The notes: generated by a model not told the origin, from the letters alone. Positions 35,908-47,274 are shown, numbered from the stretch's first letter. The stretch: DNA of 55,816 nt from Legionella sp. (GCA_031291095.1 JARLJR010000147.1:1-55816), one strand, 5' to 3'. Numbers and translations are program-made.

Positions 35908-35936
35908 TTTTTTTCTTCGAAACGGAGTATTTTTTA
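35903..35936 (-). promoter_or_regulatory. cassette-edge repeat, copy B, overlapping the AfsA operon -35
   Basis: Reading plus, GTCAATTTTTTTCTTCGAAA at 35903-35922, then CGGAGTATTTTTTATG, is the second copy of the sequence at 33867-33898, in the same orientation and about 2.04 kb away. The two copies bracket the regulator, ACP and AfsA-like genes. The position immediately upstream of and into the -35 suits an activator or repressor site. The rest of 35937-36051 shows nothing definite. Confidence 0.55.
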
Positions 35937-36051
35937 TGCCGTCGTTATCCTATTGAGATTATTATTTTTATATGAAGTTATCACCGGTTTAACGATAGTT
36001 ATCGGAATGTATCAGGTGAAAAATGCACATGAGCCCGTCCATCGATAACTC

Positions 36052-37545
36052 TTAGACCGGAGAAATTTTTTTAGGAGTAAGAGATTCAGCATTATCTGAT
36101 ACCACTCCATCATTCTTAAACATACTAAGCCTTTGAAGAGGACTTTTTGCACGTCCCTCACTATTAATTGCGGCTCTAGGCAATGGGAGGGAGGCTTGGC
36201 TTGTTAGCTCCAGGGAGTTATCTTCTTCTGAAGAAATATACTCATCAGATTTCTCTAAAGTCTCTTTTCGCTCCAATTTAATTAATTGCTCTTGATACCA
36301 TTGGATGTACCTTTGAAGAGAGTGAATATTATCGGTCAGCTTTTGCTTAAGGCTTGTTTCTGATGTGCTTGAGGGATCGTTGGCGGTAGTGGAATGCTCT
36401 AATAGTTCTTTTGATTCATCCGCGTCAATTACGCGCCGCTTATTGTGCTCCTTATCTTTTAATGCATTTTGTACTAAATCTATTTTCAATGTTAATAATT
36501 TAACTTTTTCTTTTAAATATCCATTTTTAGATTCAATTTGAGACAATAACAGATGGTTTTGATTTAAACTGTCAATATGAACCTCTCTTTTTTCTTCTAG
36601 CTCTTTAGTTAATTGCTCATGAGGGTCTTTAAAGAATATTTTATTTAAAAGTAGACTTGCTGAAGTTAATAAGATAGTAGCGCAAATTAGTCCTAGACCA
36701 ACTGGAGTTAAAGAGGCAGTCAATGAAGTCAATGTCTGCAGGAAACTCAATTGTGTAATTCCTCCACCGAGTAAGGAGGACATCCACGTAAAAAGCCCAG
36801 TAAATGCGGTGGTTACAAAGGTTAAAACAGCAGCAAATTCTTTGAATCTTTTTTGTATGGGAGAGGTTGCATCCATCAGTTCTTTCAATTGGGGCCGTAG
36901 CAGTTGGGCCAACTTGATAAACGGTTGGGCTAGGACAATAAAAGGTGTTGCTACATAAATAGCTACATTTTTTAAAGCCTGAATAAATTGATTTTCTTTT
37001 TCTCCATTTTGGGCGCTCTCACTCTCAATAGGCTTTATTTTGGCCTTAAACGGTGGAGCACTTGTAGTTTCTAAGTCGATGGAAATACCCAGGTTTTCCG
37101 CTGACTGACGAAGTGTTTCCAGTTCTTTTTCTAATGCATCGTGTTGAGCATATTGGAGCTCAATTTCTTTTGCAAGGTCTTTAATTTGACGTTCATGCGC
37201 ATCTCTGGTCTCAACAGACTCCATCAGTTTTTTAGATTTATCAAGATAACTGTATATGCTGTGTCCAGCTAGAACCATTCCGCCTATCAGCATCGCGGCT
37301 CCAACTGTTATCCAGCCTACTGGCGTCATAGAAAAGCCTAAAAAGGAGGCAACAGACAAGGCAAGAGTTATTACGGCTCCGTATTTGGTAAAATGATCTA
37401 AAAAAGTATTAAAGCCATTAAAGAATCCAGCAAGGTATTTTTGTTTGCTGTAAAGCGTTTTCACCGCTTGCTCTGTATTACGTTTTTCATACCAAGAAGT
37501 TACTTTTTTTAGTAAAGCAGTGGCTCGTTCGATTATCTTTATCAT
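36052..37545 (-). CDS. membrane/coiled-coil protein, strong Dot/Icm effector candidate
   Basis: A 497-residue protein with two pairs of hydrophobic segments, about 56-95 (YGAVITLALSVASFLGF, GWITVGAAMLIGGMVLAGHS) and about 240-310 (AAVLTFVTTAFTGLFTWMSS, GLGLICATILLTSASLLLNK). Each pair is followed by a long coiled coil (about 105-155 and 317-365), so the protein looks duplicated. The tail is rich in Ser/Glu/Lys (DGVVSDNAESLTPKKISPV), suited to type IV secretion. Upstream is a near-consensus PmrA box and -10, the signature of PmrAB-regulated effector genes in Legionella. It is an orphan between the AfsA cassette and rarA. No enzymatic domain is recognised. Confidence 0.85.
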   Translation of the reverse strand: MIKIIERATALLKKVTSWYEKRNTEQAVKTLYSKQKYLAGFFNGFNTFLDHFTKYGAVITLALSVASFLGFSMTPVGWITVGAAMLIGGMVLAGHSIYSYLDKSKKLMESVETRDAHERQIKDLAKEIELQYAQHDALEKELETLRQSAENLGISIDLETTSAPPFKAKIKPIESESAQNGEKENQFIQALKNVAIYVATPFIVLAQPFIKLAQLLRPQLKELMDATSPIQKRFKEFAAVLTFVTTAFTGLFTWMSSLLGGGITQLSFLQTLTSLTASLTPVGLGLICATILLTSASLLLNKIFFKDPHEQLTKELEEKREVHIDSLNQNHLLLSQIESKNGYLKEKVKLLTLKIDLVQNALKDKEHNKRRVIDADESKELLEHSTTANDPSSTSETSLKQKLTDNIHSLQRYIQWYQEQLIKLERKETLEKSDEYISSEEDNSLELTSQASLPLPRAAINSEGRAKSPLQRLSMFKNDGVVSDNAESLTPKKISPV

Positions 37546-37578
37546 TTTAGTCCAGCATAATGAACCTCAGTAATTATG

Positions 37579-37611
37579 ATTATAGATGTCGCAAATTAAG
37601 CAAATATTAAG
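37579..37611 (-). promoter_or_regulatory. PmrA box and -10 of the effector candidate
   Basis: On the minus strand CTTAATATT (37611-37603), TG, CTTAATTT (37600-37593) are tandem half-sites 11 bp apart, followed 8 bases later by a consensus TATAAT (37584-37579). This matches the known Legionella PmrA consensus cTTAATaTT-N2-cTTAATaTT and its position over the -35. The start codon is 34 bp downstream. Confidence 0.75.
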
Positions 37612-37736
37612 TTGTGTGTTGTTTTTGTGTGTATTTTTGGGGATATCGATTTGCCCTGGGAGATGATACTGCTGCTTCAACAGCATACTGGGCTTAATAA
37701 TCGGACTGAAAAGGAGTATTAACGAATCCACGATAG

Positions 37737-37755
37737 CCTGTTTGCAAACAACCAG
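37737..37755. repeat. CCTGGTTGC-type palindromic element, copy 6 (degenerate)
   Basis: TAGCCTGTTTGCAAACAACCAGACTACA is a mutated copy with a weakened stem, 26 bp after the rarA stop. Confidence 0.5.
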
Positions 37756-37780
37756 ACTACATTTGGATCCCTAGTAAGGA

Positions 37781-39082
37781 CTACTTCGATTTATATTCTG
37801 CATCAAGTTTTCTTAAAAATGCCATTTTCTCGGCAATTTTAATTTCTAAACCTCGTGGTACGGGTTGGTACCAATTAGGCTCTTTCATTCCCTCGGGTAA
37901 ATAACGTTCGCCTGCAGCATAAGCATGAGGCTCATTATGGGCATAGCGATATTCATGGCCATATCCTAATTGTTTCATTAGACGCGTTGGGGCGTTGCGT
38001 AGATGAATGGGTACCTCTCGCGACTTGTCTTTTTTTACAAAGGCCATGGCTTCGTTAAACGCATTGTAACCTGCATTACTTTTAGCGGCTATTGCCAGAT
38101 AAATCACCGCTTGTCCTAAGGCCAACTCTCCTTCTGGGGAGCCTAATCGCTCGTAGGTTTCTGCGGCATCATTAACAATTTGCATAGCTCGGGGATCGGC
38201 CAAGCCAATATCTTCCCACGCCATTCTAATAATACGTCGAGACAGATATAAGGGATCAACTCCGCCGTCTAACATACGACAAAACCAGTAAAGTGCAGCA
38301 TCAGGATTGGAGCCCCGAACCGATTTATGTAAGGCGGAAATTTGATCGTAAAAATTCTCACCACCTTTATCAAATCGCCGCATATGTTGGGCTAAGGAAT
38401 TAATCACAAAATCTTTAGTCACCTCAGTGACCTTCGCTGCGGCACAAGCGGTTTGCAACTGCTCCATGCAATTTAGTAATCTTCTGGCATCCCCATCCAC
38501 ATAATCAATAATAATTGCGATTGCGGCTTCATCGAATGGAATTTCAGCAAGAACCGTCTGATGTGCTTTTTCAAATAATTGTTTTAATTCTTCATTAGTT
38601 AATGACTTTAATACATAAACCTGTGCCCGTGACAACAAAGCAGAGTTTACTTCAAAAGAAGGGTTTTCCGTTGTGGCTCCAATAAACGTAACCAAGCCCG
38701 ATTCAGTATAAGGAAGTAATGCATCTTGTTGGGATTTATTAAAACGATGGATTTCATCAATAAACAGGATGGTATGTTTACCCTGAGTTAAATTCTCTTG
38801 GGCTTGCTCCATTGCGGCCCGAATGTCTTTAACGCCAGAAAAAACAGCTGAAAGTGCGATCCACTCACAGTCAAAAGCCTCCGCGGTAATTCGCGCCAGG
38901 GTCGTTTTACCAACCCCTGGAGGCCCCCATAAAATCATGGAGTGGAGCTTACCGCCTAGGAAACTAAGTCGTAAAGGCTTTCCCTCCCCCAACAAATGCT
39001 GCTGACCGATTACGTCATCAATATGTTTCGGCCGTAATAATTCGGCCAATGGTAGGGAGGGTTGCTTCTTTGACTCAGTCAT
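37781..39082 (-). CDS. rarA: replication-associated recombination AAA+ ATPase RarA (MgsA)
   Basis: A 433-residue clamp-loader-like ATPase acting at stalled replication forks. Walker A is MILWGPPGVGKTTLARITAE (about 48-67), Walker [21 protein letters not shown], and the sensor region VTFIGATTENPSFEVNSALL. The C-terminal tetramerisation domain includes DGGVDPLYLSRRIIRMAWED and GERYLPEGMKEPNWYQPVPR. Its ATG overlaps the lolA stop by 4 bp, giving translational coupling. The ftsK-lolA-rarA order is the same as in E. coli. Confidence 0.96.
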   Translation of the reverse strand: MTESKKQPSLPLAELLRPKHIDDVIGQQHLLGEGKPLRLSFLGGKLHSMILWGPPGVGKTTLARITAEAFDCEWIALSAVFSGVKDIRAAMEQAQENLTQGKHTILFIDEIHRFNKSQQDALLPYTESGLVTFIGATTENPSFEVNSALLSRAQVYVLKSLTNEELKQLFEKAHQTVLAEIPFDEAAIAIIIDYVDGDARRLLNCMEQLQTACAAAKVTEVTKDFVINSLAQHMRRFDKGGENFYDQISALHKSVRGSNPDAALYWFCRMLDGGVDPLYLSRRIIRMAWEDIGLADPRAMQIVNDAAETYERLGSPEGELALGQAVIYLAIAAKSNAGYNAFNEAMAFVKKDKSREVPIHLRNAPTRLMKQLGYGHEYRYAHNEPHAYAAGERYLPEGMKEPNWYQPVPRGLEIKIAEKMAFLRKLDAEYKSK

Positions 39083-39689
39083 TGCTGTACCACATCAACC
39101 CCTTTTGGTGCCTTAAATTGAAACAATGGAGCAGCCAACTGAGGGTTTAATTTAGTTTTTGCCAACTGTACTGTAGTCACTTGTCCTAGCTGATCATACA
39201 ATACCAGTTCAGTTAGCATATTTTTATTAAATACCAGCTTCATACGTTGAAAATTTGCTTTGGGTGATTTGGATTTCAGATCGAAAACAGGATTATCCCC
39301 TGAACCACTCTGAACCACGGTAAAATCTCTGGTTACCGTATCGTCATAACCACTTAAAAATAAAGCGGCAGTTCCACCTAAACCTTTTTCTTGTTTTTTC
39401 ACTGTAACCTGCTCAAGATCCGTATCATAAATCCAGATACGTTGACCATCAGCGATCATCAATTGTTCCATAGGCTCTTTAGTTTGCCAGCGGAAACGTC
39501 CGGGTCTTTGCAGCGCCATTGTTCCAGAAGAGCGAGAAACTACACGCTCTTTCGCTTTAACGACCTGTTTAAAACTTGCGGTCATTGAGCGAATCGCATT
39601 TAATTTAGTTTGTAATACTTGATCAGCCGCTTCACAAAATGCACCGGCAGAAAAACTCATAAGAACTGCAAGCAGTATTTTTTTCATGA

Positions 39690-39693
<4 letters not shown>
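39079..39693 (-). CDS. lolA: outer-membrane lipoprotein carrier protein LolA
   Basis: A 204-residue periplasmic chaperone that ferries lipoproteins from LolCDE to LolB. The signal peptide is [18 protein letters not shown] at about 3-20, followed by mature EAADQVL. Family motifs include the N-terminal [20 protein letters not shown], then [20 protein letters not shown] and the strand [15 protein letters not shown]. The length equals the E. coli protein. It overlaps ftsK and rarA by 4 bp on each side, so the three are one translationally coupled operon. Confidence 0.94.
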
Positions 39694-43190
<3,497 letters not shown>

Positions 43191-43232
43191 ACGAAACGCT
43201 TCCCCCCTTACTATAGGGAAGAAAAAAACTGG

Positions 43233-43309
43233 TCGCTCGCAATCGGGGTCTGCCTGCTGCAATCTGATTTAGTTGCCATTTAAGGAGATCCTGGTTGCAA
43301 GCAACCAGG
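43233..43309 (-). repeat. CCTGGTTGC-type palindromic element, copy 7, inverted, full-length
   Basis: The palindrome CCTGGTTGCAAGCAACCAGG (43290-43309) is preceded on the plus strand by the reverse complement of the extended element: CCTTAAATGGCAACTAAATC at 43283-43264, then AGATTGCAGC to 43254. This matches 5382-5437 in inverted orientation. It lies between converging trxB and the 258-residue gene. Confidence 0.75.
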
Positions 43310-43331
43310 CTACATTATTAAAAAACCTGCC

Positions 43332-44108
43332 TCAACAATTATTAACGCCTAGAGTGTTTATTACTTTACTCTCATATTCATAAATTCTTTCTTCAGCTTC
43401 AGGAGCGATTTCGAATAGTGAATCATCATAAGGATGAGCTTCGGGTGAATGAGGAACAGAGCCTTGAGCTTTAAAAAAAGTGCTTGAATTTACTTTTTTC
43501 TCAACAAAGCCATGAAGCCCTATGCTACTTTTATGAATTTTCATTCTCATTTCCTGGACTTTTTTAAATCCAGCGATAATCTCATTTTGTTGATCCCACA
43601 ACCACAGCAATCCTTTTTTTCCGGGATACTCTTCTTGAAACCCTTTCAACGTTTTTTTAAGTTGGACAGCCTCATTTGATTTAAAAAAGCCTTTAGGGCG
43701 CTGATCATTTATTTGAGATAAACATGTATTGAATTCATCAACAAGCGGCCGCAGTATTTCAATGCTCTTGTTTAAATCACAAATCATTTTTTTTAATTTT
43801 CGCTCCACTGTTTTAATCGTTTTATCAATCGTAGGAAGCTCAGAAAAGATCTGTTGATTAAAGTGGGTAATAGCTAAACATCTTTTTGGTTCTTCATTTG
43901 ATTGACCCTGTACCTTAGTTTGAAATACAACATATTGGCTATAAAGATCGGCCACTTTTTTAAACACATCAGATGAATCTTTTAAAGCAGTTCCCATTGA
44001 TTTCAAAATTGCTTTAGCATTACTGTATTCTGGTTCAAAATCTGCTTGATACTTATCGTTTAATGTAGATAAATCACTCATCAGTTGACTTAATGTTTTA
44101 GACGGCAT
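43332..44108 (-). CDS. coiled-coil protein with glutamate-rich tail, candidate effector
   Basis: A 258-residue soluble protein dominated by helices that could form coiled coils (about 5-75, 85-135 and 140-195). A good ribosome site (AAGGG) precedes the ATG. The C-terminal 30 residues contain an E-block (APEAEERIYEYESKVINTLG), a feature that promotes Dot/Icm secretion in known substrates, followed by VNNC. There is no membrane segment or catalytic motif. It is an orphan between trxB and the Popeye-like gene. Its effector status is inferred from the tail and setting. Confidence 0.75.
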   Translation of the reverse strand: MPSKTLSQLMSDLSTLNDKYQADFEPEYSNAKAILKSMGTALKDSSDVFKKVADLYSQYVVFQTKVQGQSNEEPKRCLAITHFNQQIFSELPTIDKTIKTVERKLKKMICDLNKSIEILRPLVDEFNTCLSQINDQRPKGFFKSNEAVQLKKTLKGFQEEYPGKKGLLWLWDQQNEIIAGFKKVQEMRMKIHKSSIGLHGFVEKKVNSSTFFKAQGSVPHSPEAHPYDDSLFEIAPEAEERIYEYESKVINTLGVNNC

Positions 44109-44204
44109 GTTGATACCCTTGAGTCGTCAAAATGACAAATTTTAAACGGATTGATTTTTTTGTCCATTAATTTAACGACAATTCCATTCTGAAATGTGCT
44201 TAAC

Positions 44205-44867
44205 CTATTGATTCGATGGTGTTGATCTGGCTGTTTCTTTATTGCGATTCAACATTTTCAACATAATGTCTTTCCCCATAGCCTCAATCATTTTCATAAA
44301 TAAGGGAGGGGTTTTGACTTGTAGGCGTCGTAAGTCGCTGTAATTCCAATAAATATATTCAATCGGTTCACGTGCATGGATTGTCGTACTTGCGTTCCCA
44401 TCACTAAAATAACTCATTTCTCCAATAAAATGATAAGGCCCTAGCTCCAAGATTGAATCGTGAATATCAATATAAACTTGCCCATTGGTAATGAGCATTA
44501 AGGCTTTTACTGGCTTATCCTTTTCTAGCACAATTTCATTACTGGCTGTTCCTCGATGGCTTAATTTAATTAAGCGTAAGAAATCGCTGGTTTGCATACT
44601 GTCAAAAAATATTTTTTTTATCGCTTGCAATTCATCACTTAAATATTTGGGCATCATATCCCGTATCAAAAAACCAATTTGCACGAAATTAATAAGTAGC
44701 GAGGCAATTGCCCAATAAGCCATTGGCGGGATGTGGGCTAATATTCCATACAATAGAAATGAACCATCTGATAAAGCAAAGATAATACGGATCAAAAGAA
44801 CTTTTCTGCAGCTCAGGCTAAGAAGAATTAAAATATTTCCTAAACTGTAAAGATAATCCAATTGCAA
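44205..44867 (-). CDS. Popeye-domain-like membrane protein with cyclic-nucleotide-binding fold
   Basis: A 220-residue protein with three hydrophobic segments in the first 70 residues (about 5-20, 24-44 and 49-69, e.g. MAYWAIASLLINFVQIGFLI), followed by a cyclic-nucleotide-binding beta-roll (about 95-200). The arrangement and C-terminal helix (FMKMIEAMGKDIMLKMLNRN) resemble animal Popeye (POPDC) proteins, which have three membrane segments and then a cAMP-binding Popeye domain; IEYIYWNYSDLRRL matches their FLCWSRERL-type strand. The canonical phosphate cassette is degenerate (GEMSYFSDGNASTTIHA, no Arg before the Ala/Thr). Ligand and role unknown. Its start overlaps the extended frame of aat. 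Confidence 0.75.
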   Translation of the reverse strand: MQLDYLYSLGNILILLSLSCRKVLLIRIIFALSDGSFLLYGILAHIPPMAYWAIASLLINFVQIGFLIRDMMPKYLSDELQAIKKIFFDSMQTSDFLRLIKLSHRGTASNEIVLEKDKPVKALMLITNGQVYIDIHDSILELGPYHFIGEMSYFSDGNASTTIHAREPIEYIYWNYSDLRRLQVKTPPLFMKMIEAMGKDIMLKMLNRNKETARSTPSNQ

Positions 44868-44945
44868 TTGATTTTCCCCTTGCTTATTTATAGTAATTGT
44901 AGAATATATTCAATATACTTCCAAATCACGGGTTTTGTAAGCTTC

Positions 44946-45644
44946 ATGGAGAAACTTGTACACATGTTAATAGACCCTAACGAAGAGTTTGTATTCCCAG
45001 ATCCTGAAACCAGCGATAAACAGGGACTATTACTTATCGGCGGCGACTTGAACCCCAAACGTATATTACAAGCCTACTCACAGGGCGTTTTTCCTTGGTA
45101 TGGGCCCGGTTCACCTATTCTTTGGTGGTCACCGAATCCAAGACTTATTGTACGCCCTTCAGCCTTTAAAGTGTCCTATAGTTTACAAAAATCACTAAAA
45201 AAACCATTTAGGATCACCATTGATACTGCCTTTCATGACGTGATACGTGCCTGTGCTACCAGTTCAGAGCGTGTGGAAAATACCTGGATTGTTAACGACA
45301 TGATCGAGGCATACACACAAATACATGCAATGGGATATGCTCATTCATTTGAAGTATGGCTTGACGATAAATTAGTGGGTGGATTATATGGAATTAGTCT
45401 GGGCCGCGCTTTTTTTGGTGAATCCATGTTTCATAAGGTCACTGATGCATCAAAAGTTGCATTTTACTATTTATGCCAAACAATGAAACAATGGGAGTTT
45501 GATTTTATTGATTGCCAACTTCCCTCCCCTCATTTACAAACCTTGGGTGCAGAAATTATTAGTCGTGTTGATTTTATGCGCTTATTGAAGAATGCGTTGG
45601 AATATCCGAGTATGCAGGGAATGTGGCAGACTTCTTTTTCGTGA
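44946..45644 (+). CDS. aat: leucyl/phenylalanyl-tRNA--protein transferase
   Basis: A 232-residue aminoacyl-tRNA transferase of the N-degron pathway, which adds Leu/Phe to proteins with N-terminal Lys/Arg for ClpS-ClpAP degradation. Family sequence is continuous: GLLLIGGDLNPKRILQAYSQ, GVFPWYGPGSPILWWSPNPR, HSFEVWLDDKLVGGLYGISL and GRAFFGESMFHK. The frame opens at 44862, but the first 28 codons are not family-like; ATG 44946 gives the standard length, and ATG 44964 is also possible. A palindromic repeat follows. aat lies near infA, trxB and ftsK, a neighbourhood conserved in gammaproteobacteria. Confidence 0.95.
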   Translation: MEKLVHMLIDPNEEFVFPDPETSDKQGLLLIGGDLNPKRILQAYSQGVFPWYGPGSPILWWSPNPRLIVRPSAFKVSYSLQKSLKKPFRITIDTAFHDVIRACATSSERVENTWIVNDMIEAYTQIHAMGYAHSFEVWLDDKLVGGLYGISLGRAFFGESMFHKVTDASKVAFYYLCQTMKQWEFDFIDCQLPSPHLQTLGAEIISRVDFMRLLKNALEYPSMQGMWQTSFS

Positions 45645-45681
45645 ACGTTTGTGATTGCGAAATGTATTAACCTAACGGAAA

Positions 45682-45701
45682 CCTGGTTGCAAGCAACCAG
45701 G
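45682..45701. repeat. CCTGGTTGC-type palindromic element, copy 8
   Basis: Perfect CCTGGTTGCAAGCAACCAGG between the converging aat and 120-residue genes; on the minus strand it is followed by TTTCCGTTAGG, matching the TTTTCCTTAAA of the extended element. Confidence 0.75.
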
Positions 45702-45733
45702 CTATACCAATAAGACGCCTATCACATTCTATC

Positions 45734-46096
45734 TTATGGCGTCATATAGCTTGAACTGCCTTCAAATGTTACATCTTTAGCTTTACCTTCATAAACACAT
45801 AACCAAGCACCGAATACTTCTTTTGCCTGTCTAGGTAGTTCATTTGATGGATTAGAAATTACTTCTTTAATGATTTCTTTATTTATCGTGATGTTTTTAC
45901 CGTAGATGTATACATTCCACTCACGACCATTTTCATCTTCGATTACCGAAGTGGCCCCCGAGGAAACTATTCGAAAGTCATCTACGTTCATGAGTTTTCT
46001 AGGCACTGGGCAAGTAGGTTTTGCTTTAAGCCCAAATTGCCCGGCATTAGCAACACCAGCAAGACTGATTAGAATAAATAGCAAAATACGGTTCAC
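45734..46096 (-). CDS. small secreted protein of unknown function
   Basis: A 120-residue exported protein with a signal peptide (MNRILLFILISLAGVANA before GQFGLKAK). The start is GTG at 46096, supported by GGAG 7 bases upstream. The mature part has two cysteines that could pair (PTCPVPRK and AWLCVYEG) and strands such as GREWNVYIYGKNITI. It is a single gene between aat and infA, convergent with aat. I do not recognise the family; conserved small periplasmic proteins of this size are common in Legionella. Confidence 0.75.
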   Translation of the reverse strand: MNRILLFILISLAGVANAGQFGLKAKPTCPVPRKLMNVDDFRIVSSGATSVIEDENGREWNVYIYGKNITINKEIIKEVISNPSNELPRQAKEVFGAWLCVYEGKAKDVTFEGSSSYMTP

Positions 46097-46330
46097 TTAA
46101 TGCTCCAATTGTTTTATAAAGTATTGGCTATTCCCATTCCATGGAGGAGTCATAAAATCACAGACTCGCTTGACGAAAGAAGCAATGGTAGCCGAAACAT
46201 TAGGTTAAAACAATACAACTTGGATAATTTAAAACACCACGCTTCGTGAAGCATTGGATTGCAAAACAACGCACATCAGTACAATTAATTTACAATTTAT
46301 ACCTATAGTATAAATTTCAGCATTGCATAA

Positions 46331-46360
46331 TTGCCATTTTCTTCATTTTAGCAGTATACT
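46331..46360 (+). promoter_or_regulatory. sigma-70 promoter of infA
   Basis: TTGCCA (46331-46336), an 18-bp spacer and TATACT (46355-46360) lie about 68 bp before the infA start. The rest of the 331-bp spacer from 46097 shows no gene. Confidence 0.6.
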
Positions 46361-46427
46361 TGCCGGAGAGTTATGTTTTCGTTTTGAAAACATTAATTAA
46401 TCGATTTGGTAATCATTTGAGAGACCT

Positions 46428-46649
46428 ATGGCAAAAGAAGATCATATAGAAATGGCTGGCACAGTTATAGATACCCTGCCCAATACCATGTTTCGTGTTG
46501 AATTAGAAAATGGGCATATTGTCACTGCTCACATTTCTGGTCGCATGCGCAAAAACTACATTAGAATTTTAACTGGTGATAAAGTTAAAGTGGAACTAAC
46601 TCCCTACGACCTATCTAAAGCTCGTATTATATTCCGCGATAAGAATTAA
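46428..46649 (+). CDS. infA: translation initiation factor IF-1
   Basis: A 73-residue S1-like OB-fold protein that occupies the ribosomal A site during initiation. It is nearly canonical: [60 protein letters not shown] and [11 protein letters not shown]. The length is one residue more than E. coli. GAGAGA precedes the ATG. In E. coli infA is adjacent to aat; here one small gene lies between them. A hairpin (46668-46685) follows the stop. Confidence 0.98.
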   Translation: MAKEDHIEMAGTVIDTLPNTMFRVELENGHIVTAHISGRMRKNYIRILTGDKVKVELTPYDLSKARIIFRDKN

Positions 46650-46667
46650 TCTGTGTGCAAATATGAA

Positions 46668-46685
46668 ATGGGCCATAAGGCCCAT
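46668..46685. terminator. ATGGGCC-ATAA-GGCCCAT hairpin between converging genes
   Basis: A perfect 7-bp GC-rich stem with a 4-base loop lies 18 bp after infA and 6 bp before the end of the minus-strand gene. The flanks are AT-rich without a long T run; a bidirectional terminator is likely. Confidence 0.5.
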
Positions 46686-46690
46686 ATTCA

Positions 46691-47134
46691 TTAATAAGGC
46701 CTAAAGCTAGGGTTATCTACCTCAAAATCTGAAACAGATTCATTTTTAGGTTGTATGTAAAGCCCTCGGTAAAAGTTATTTAGGAATTTTTGACCATTTT
46801 CCAAACTATCTTCTTCAAAATAGGCATTTGCAAATGCTCGGCTAACACTTTCAACCGTCAGTCGCCCTAAGTTGATTACAAAAAATTCCGATTGTTCCAT
46901 TGTCTTGATATCAACAAATGAAAAATAATCATACTTTTTATCACAAAGTTTCTTGTATACAGACTGGGTAGCACCAAAAAAAACCCTGCCCCACTCTCGC
47001 TCATCACCCACATTTTTAATCATTAGCGAATTTCGCCCAGAGAGTATTAGATCGTTAAGCTCCTGTTCAGTAATATACATCAATTTCCTCAATAGCTCAT
47101 CATTTCGCGCAATAATAAACCATTTTGTTGCCAT
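46691..47134 (-). CDS. small protein of unknown function
   Basis: A 147-residue soluble protein from ATG 47134 (MATKWFIIARNDELLRKLMY); a GTG 16 codons upstream at 47182 is an alternative that would add a hydrophobic leader. It is a mixed alpha/beta protein with strands VFFGATQSVYKKL and SEFFVINLGRLTVESVSRAF. The tail (NESVSDFEVDNPSFRPY) is polar and acidic. There is no catalytic motif or membrane segment. It is convergent with infA and followed by a hairpin. The family is not recognised; a small effector is possible but weakly supported. Confidence 0.65.
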   Translation of the reverse strand: MATKWFIIARNDELLRKLMYITEQELNDLILSGRNSLMIKNVGDEREWGRVFFGATQSVYKKLCDKKYDYFSFVDIKTMEQSEFFVINLGRLTVESVSRAFANAYFEEDSLENGQKFLNNFYRGLYIQPKNESVSDFEVDNPSFRPY

Positions 47135-47241
47135 CAACAAATTACTTTTCAAAAAGAAACAAATAGAACCAAATAATAGCACCTGGCATTGAAGTATGTA
47201 GGTAATTTATGAAGCGTTTAGAGGCGCAACCGCCATCAGTA

Positions 47242-47274
47242 GAGTGGGATCAGATTCAAGCACAGATCCCACTC
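47242..47274. repeat. GAGTGGGATC...GATCCCACTC inverted repeat downstream of fadA
   Basis: A perfect 10-bp inverted repeat with a 13-base loop lies about 30 bp beyond the fadA stop. It lacks a T tract but is the only hairpin at the end of the 47-54 kb gene block. Short frames across it on both strands are not genes. Confidence 0.45.

Noticed and set aside
33867-35936. Integrative element with attachment sites
   Set aside because: The edge repeats resemble att direct repeats, but there is no integrase, no tRNA gene and the repeats coincide with promoter elements, so a regulatory reading is preferred.
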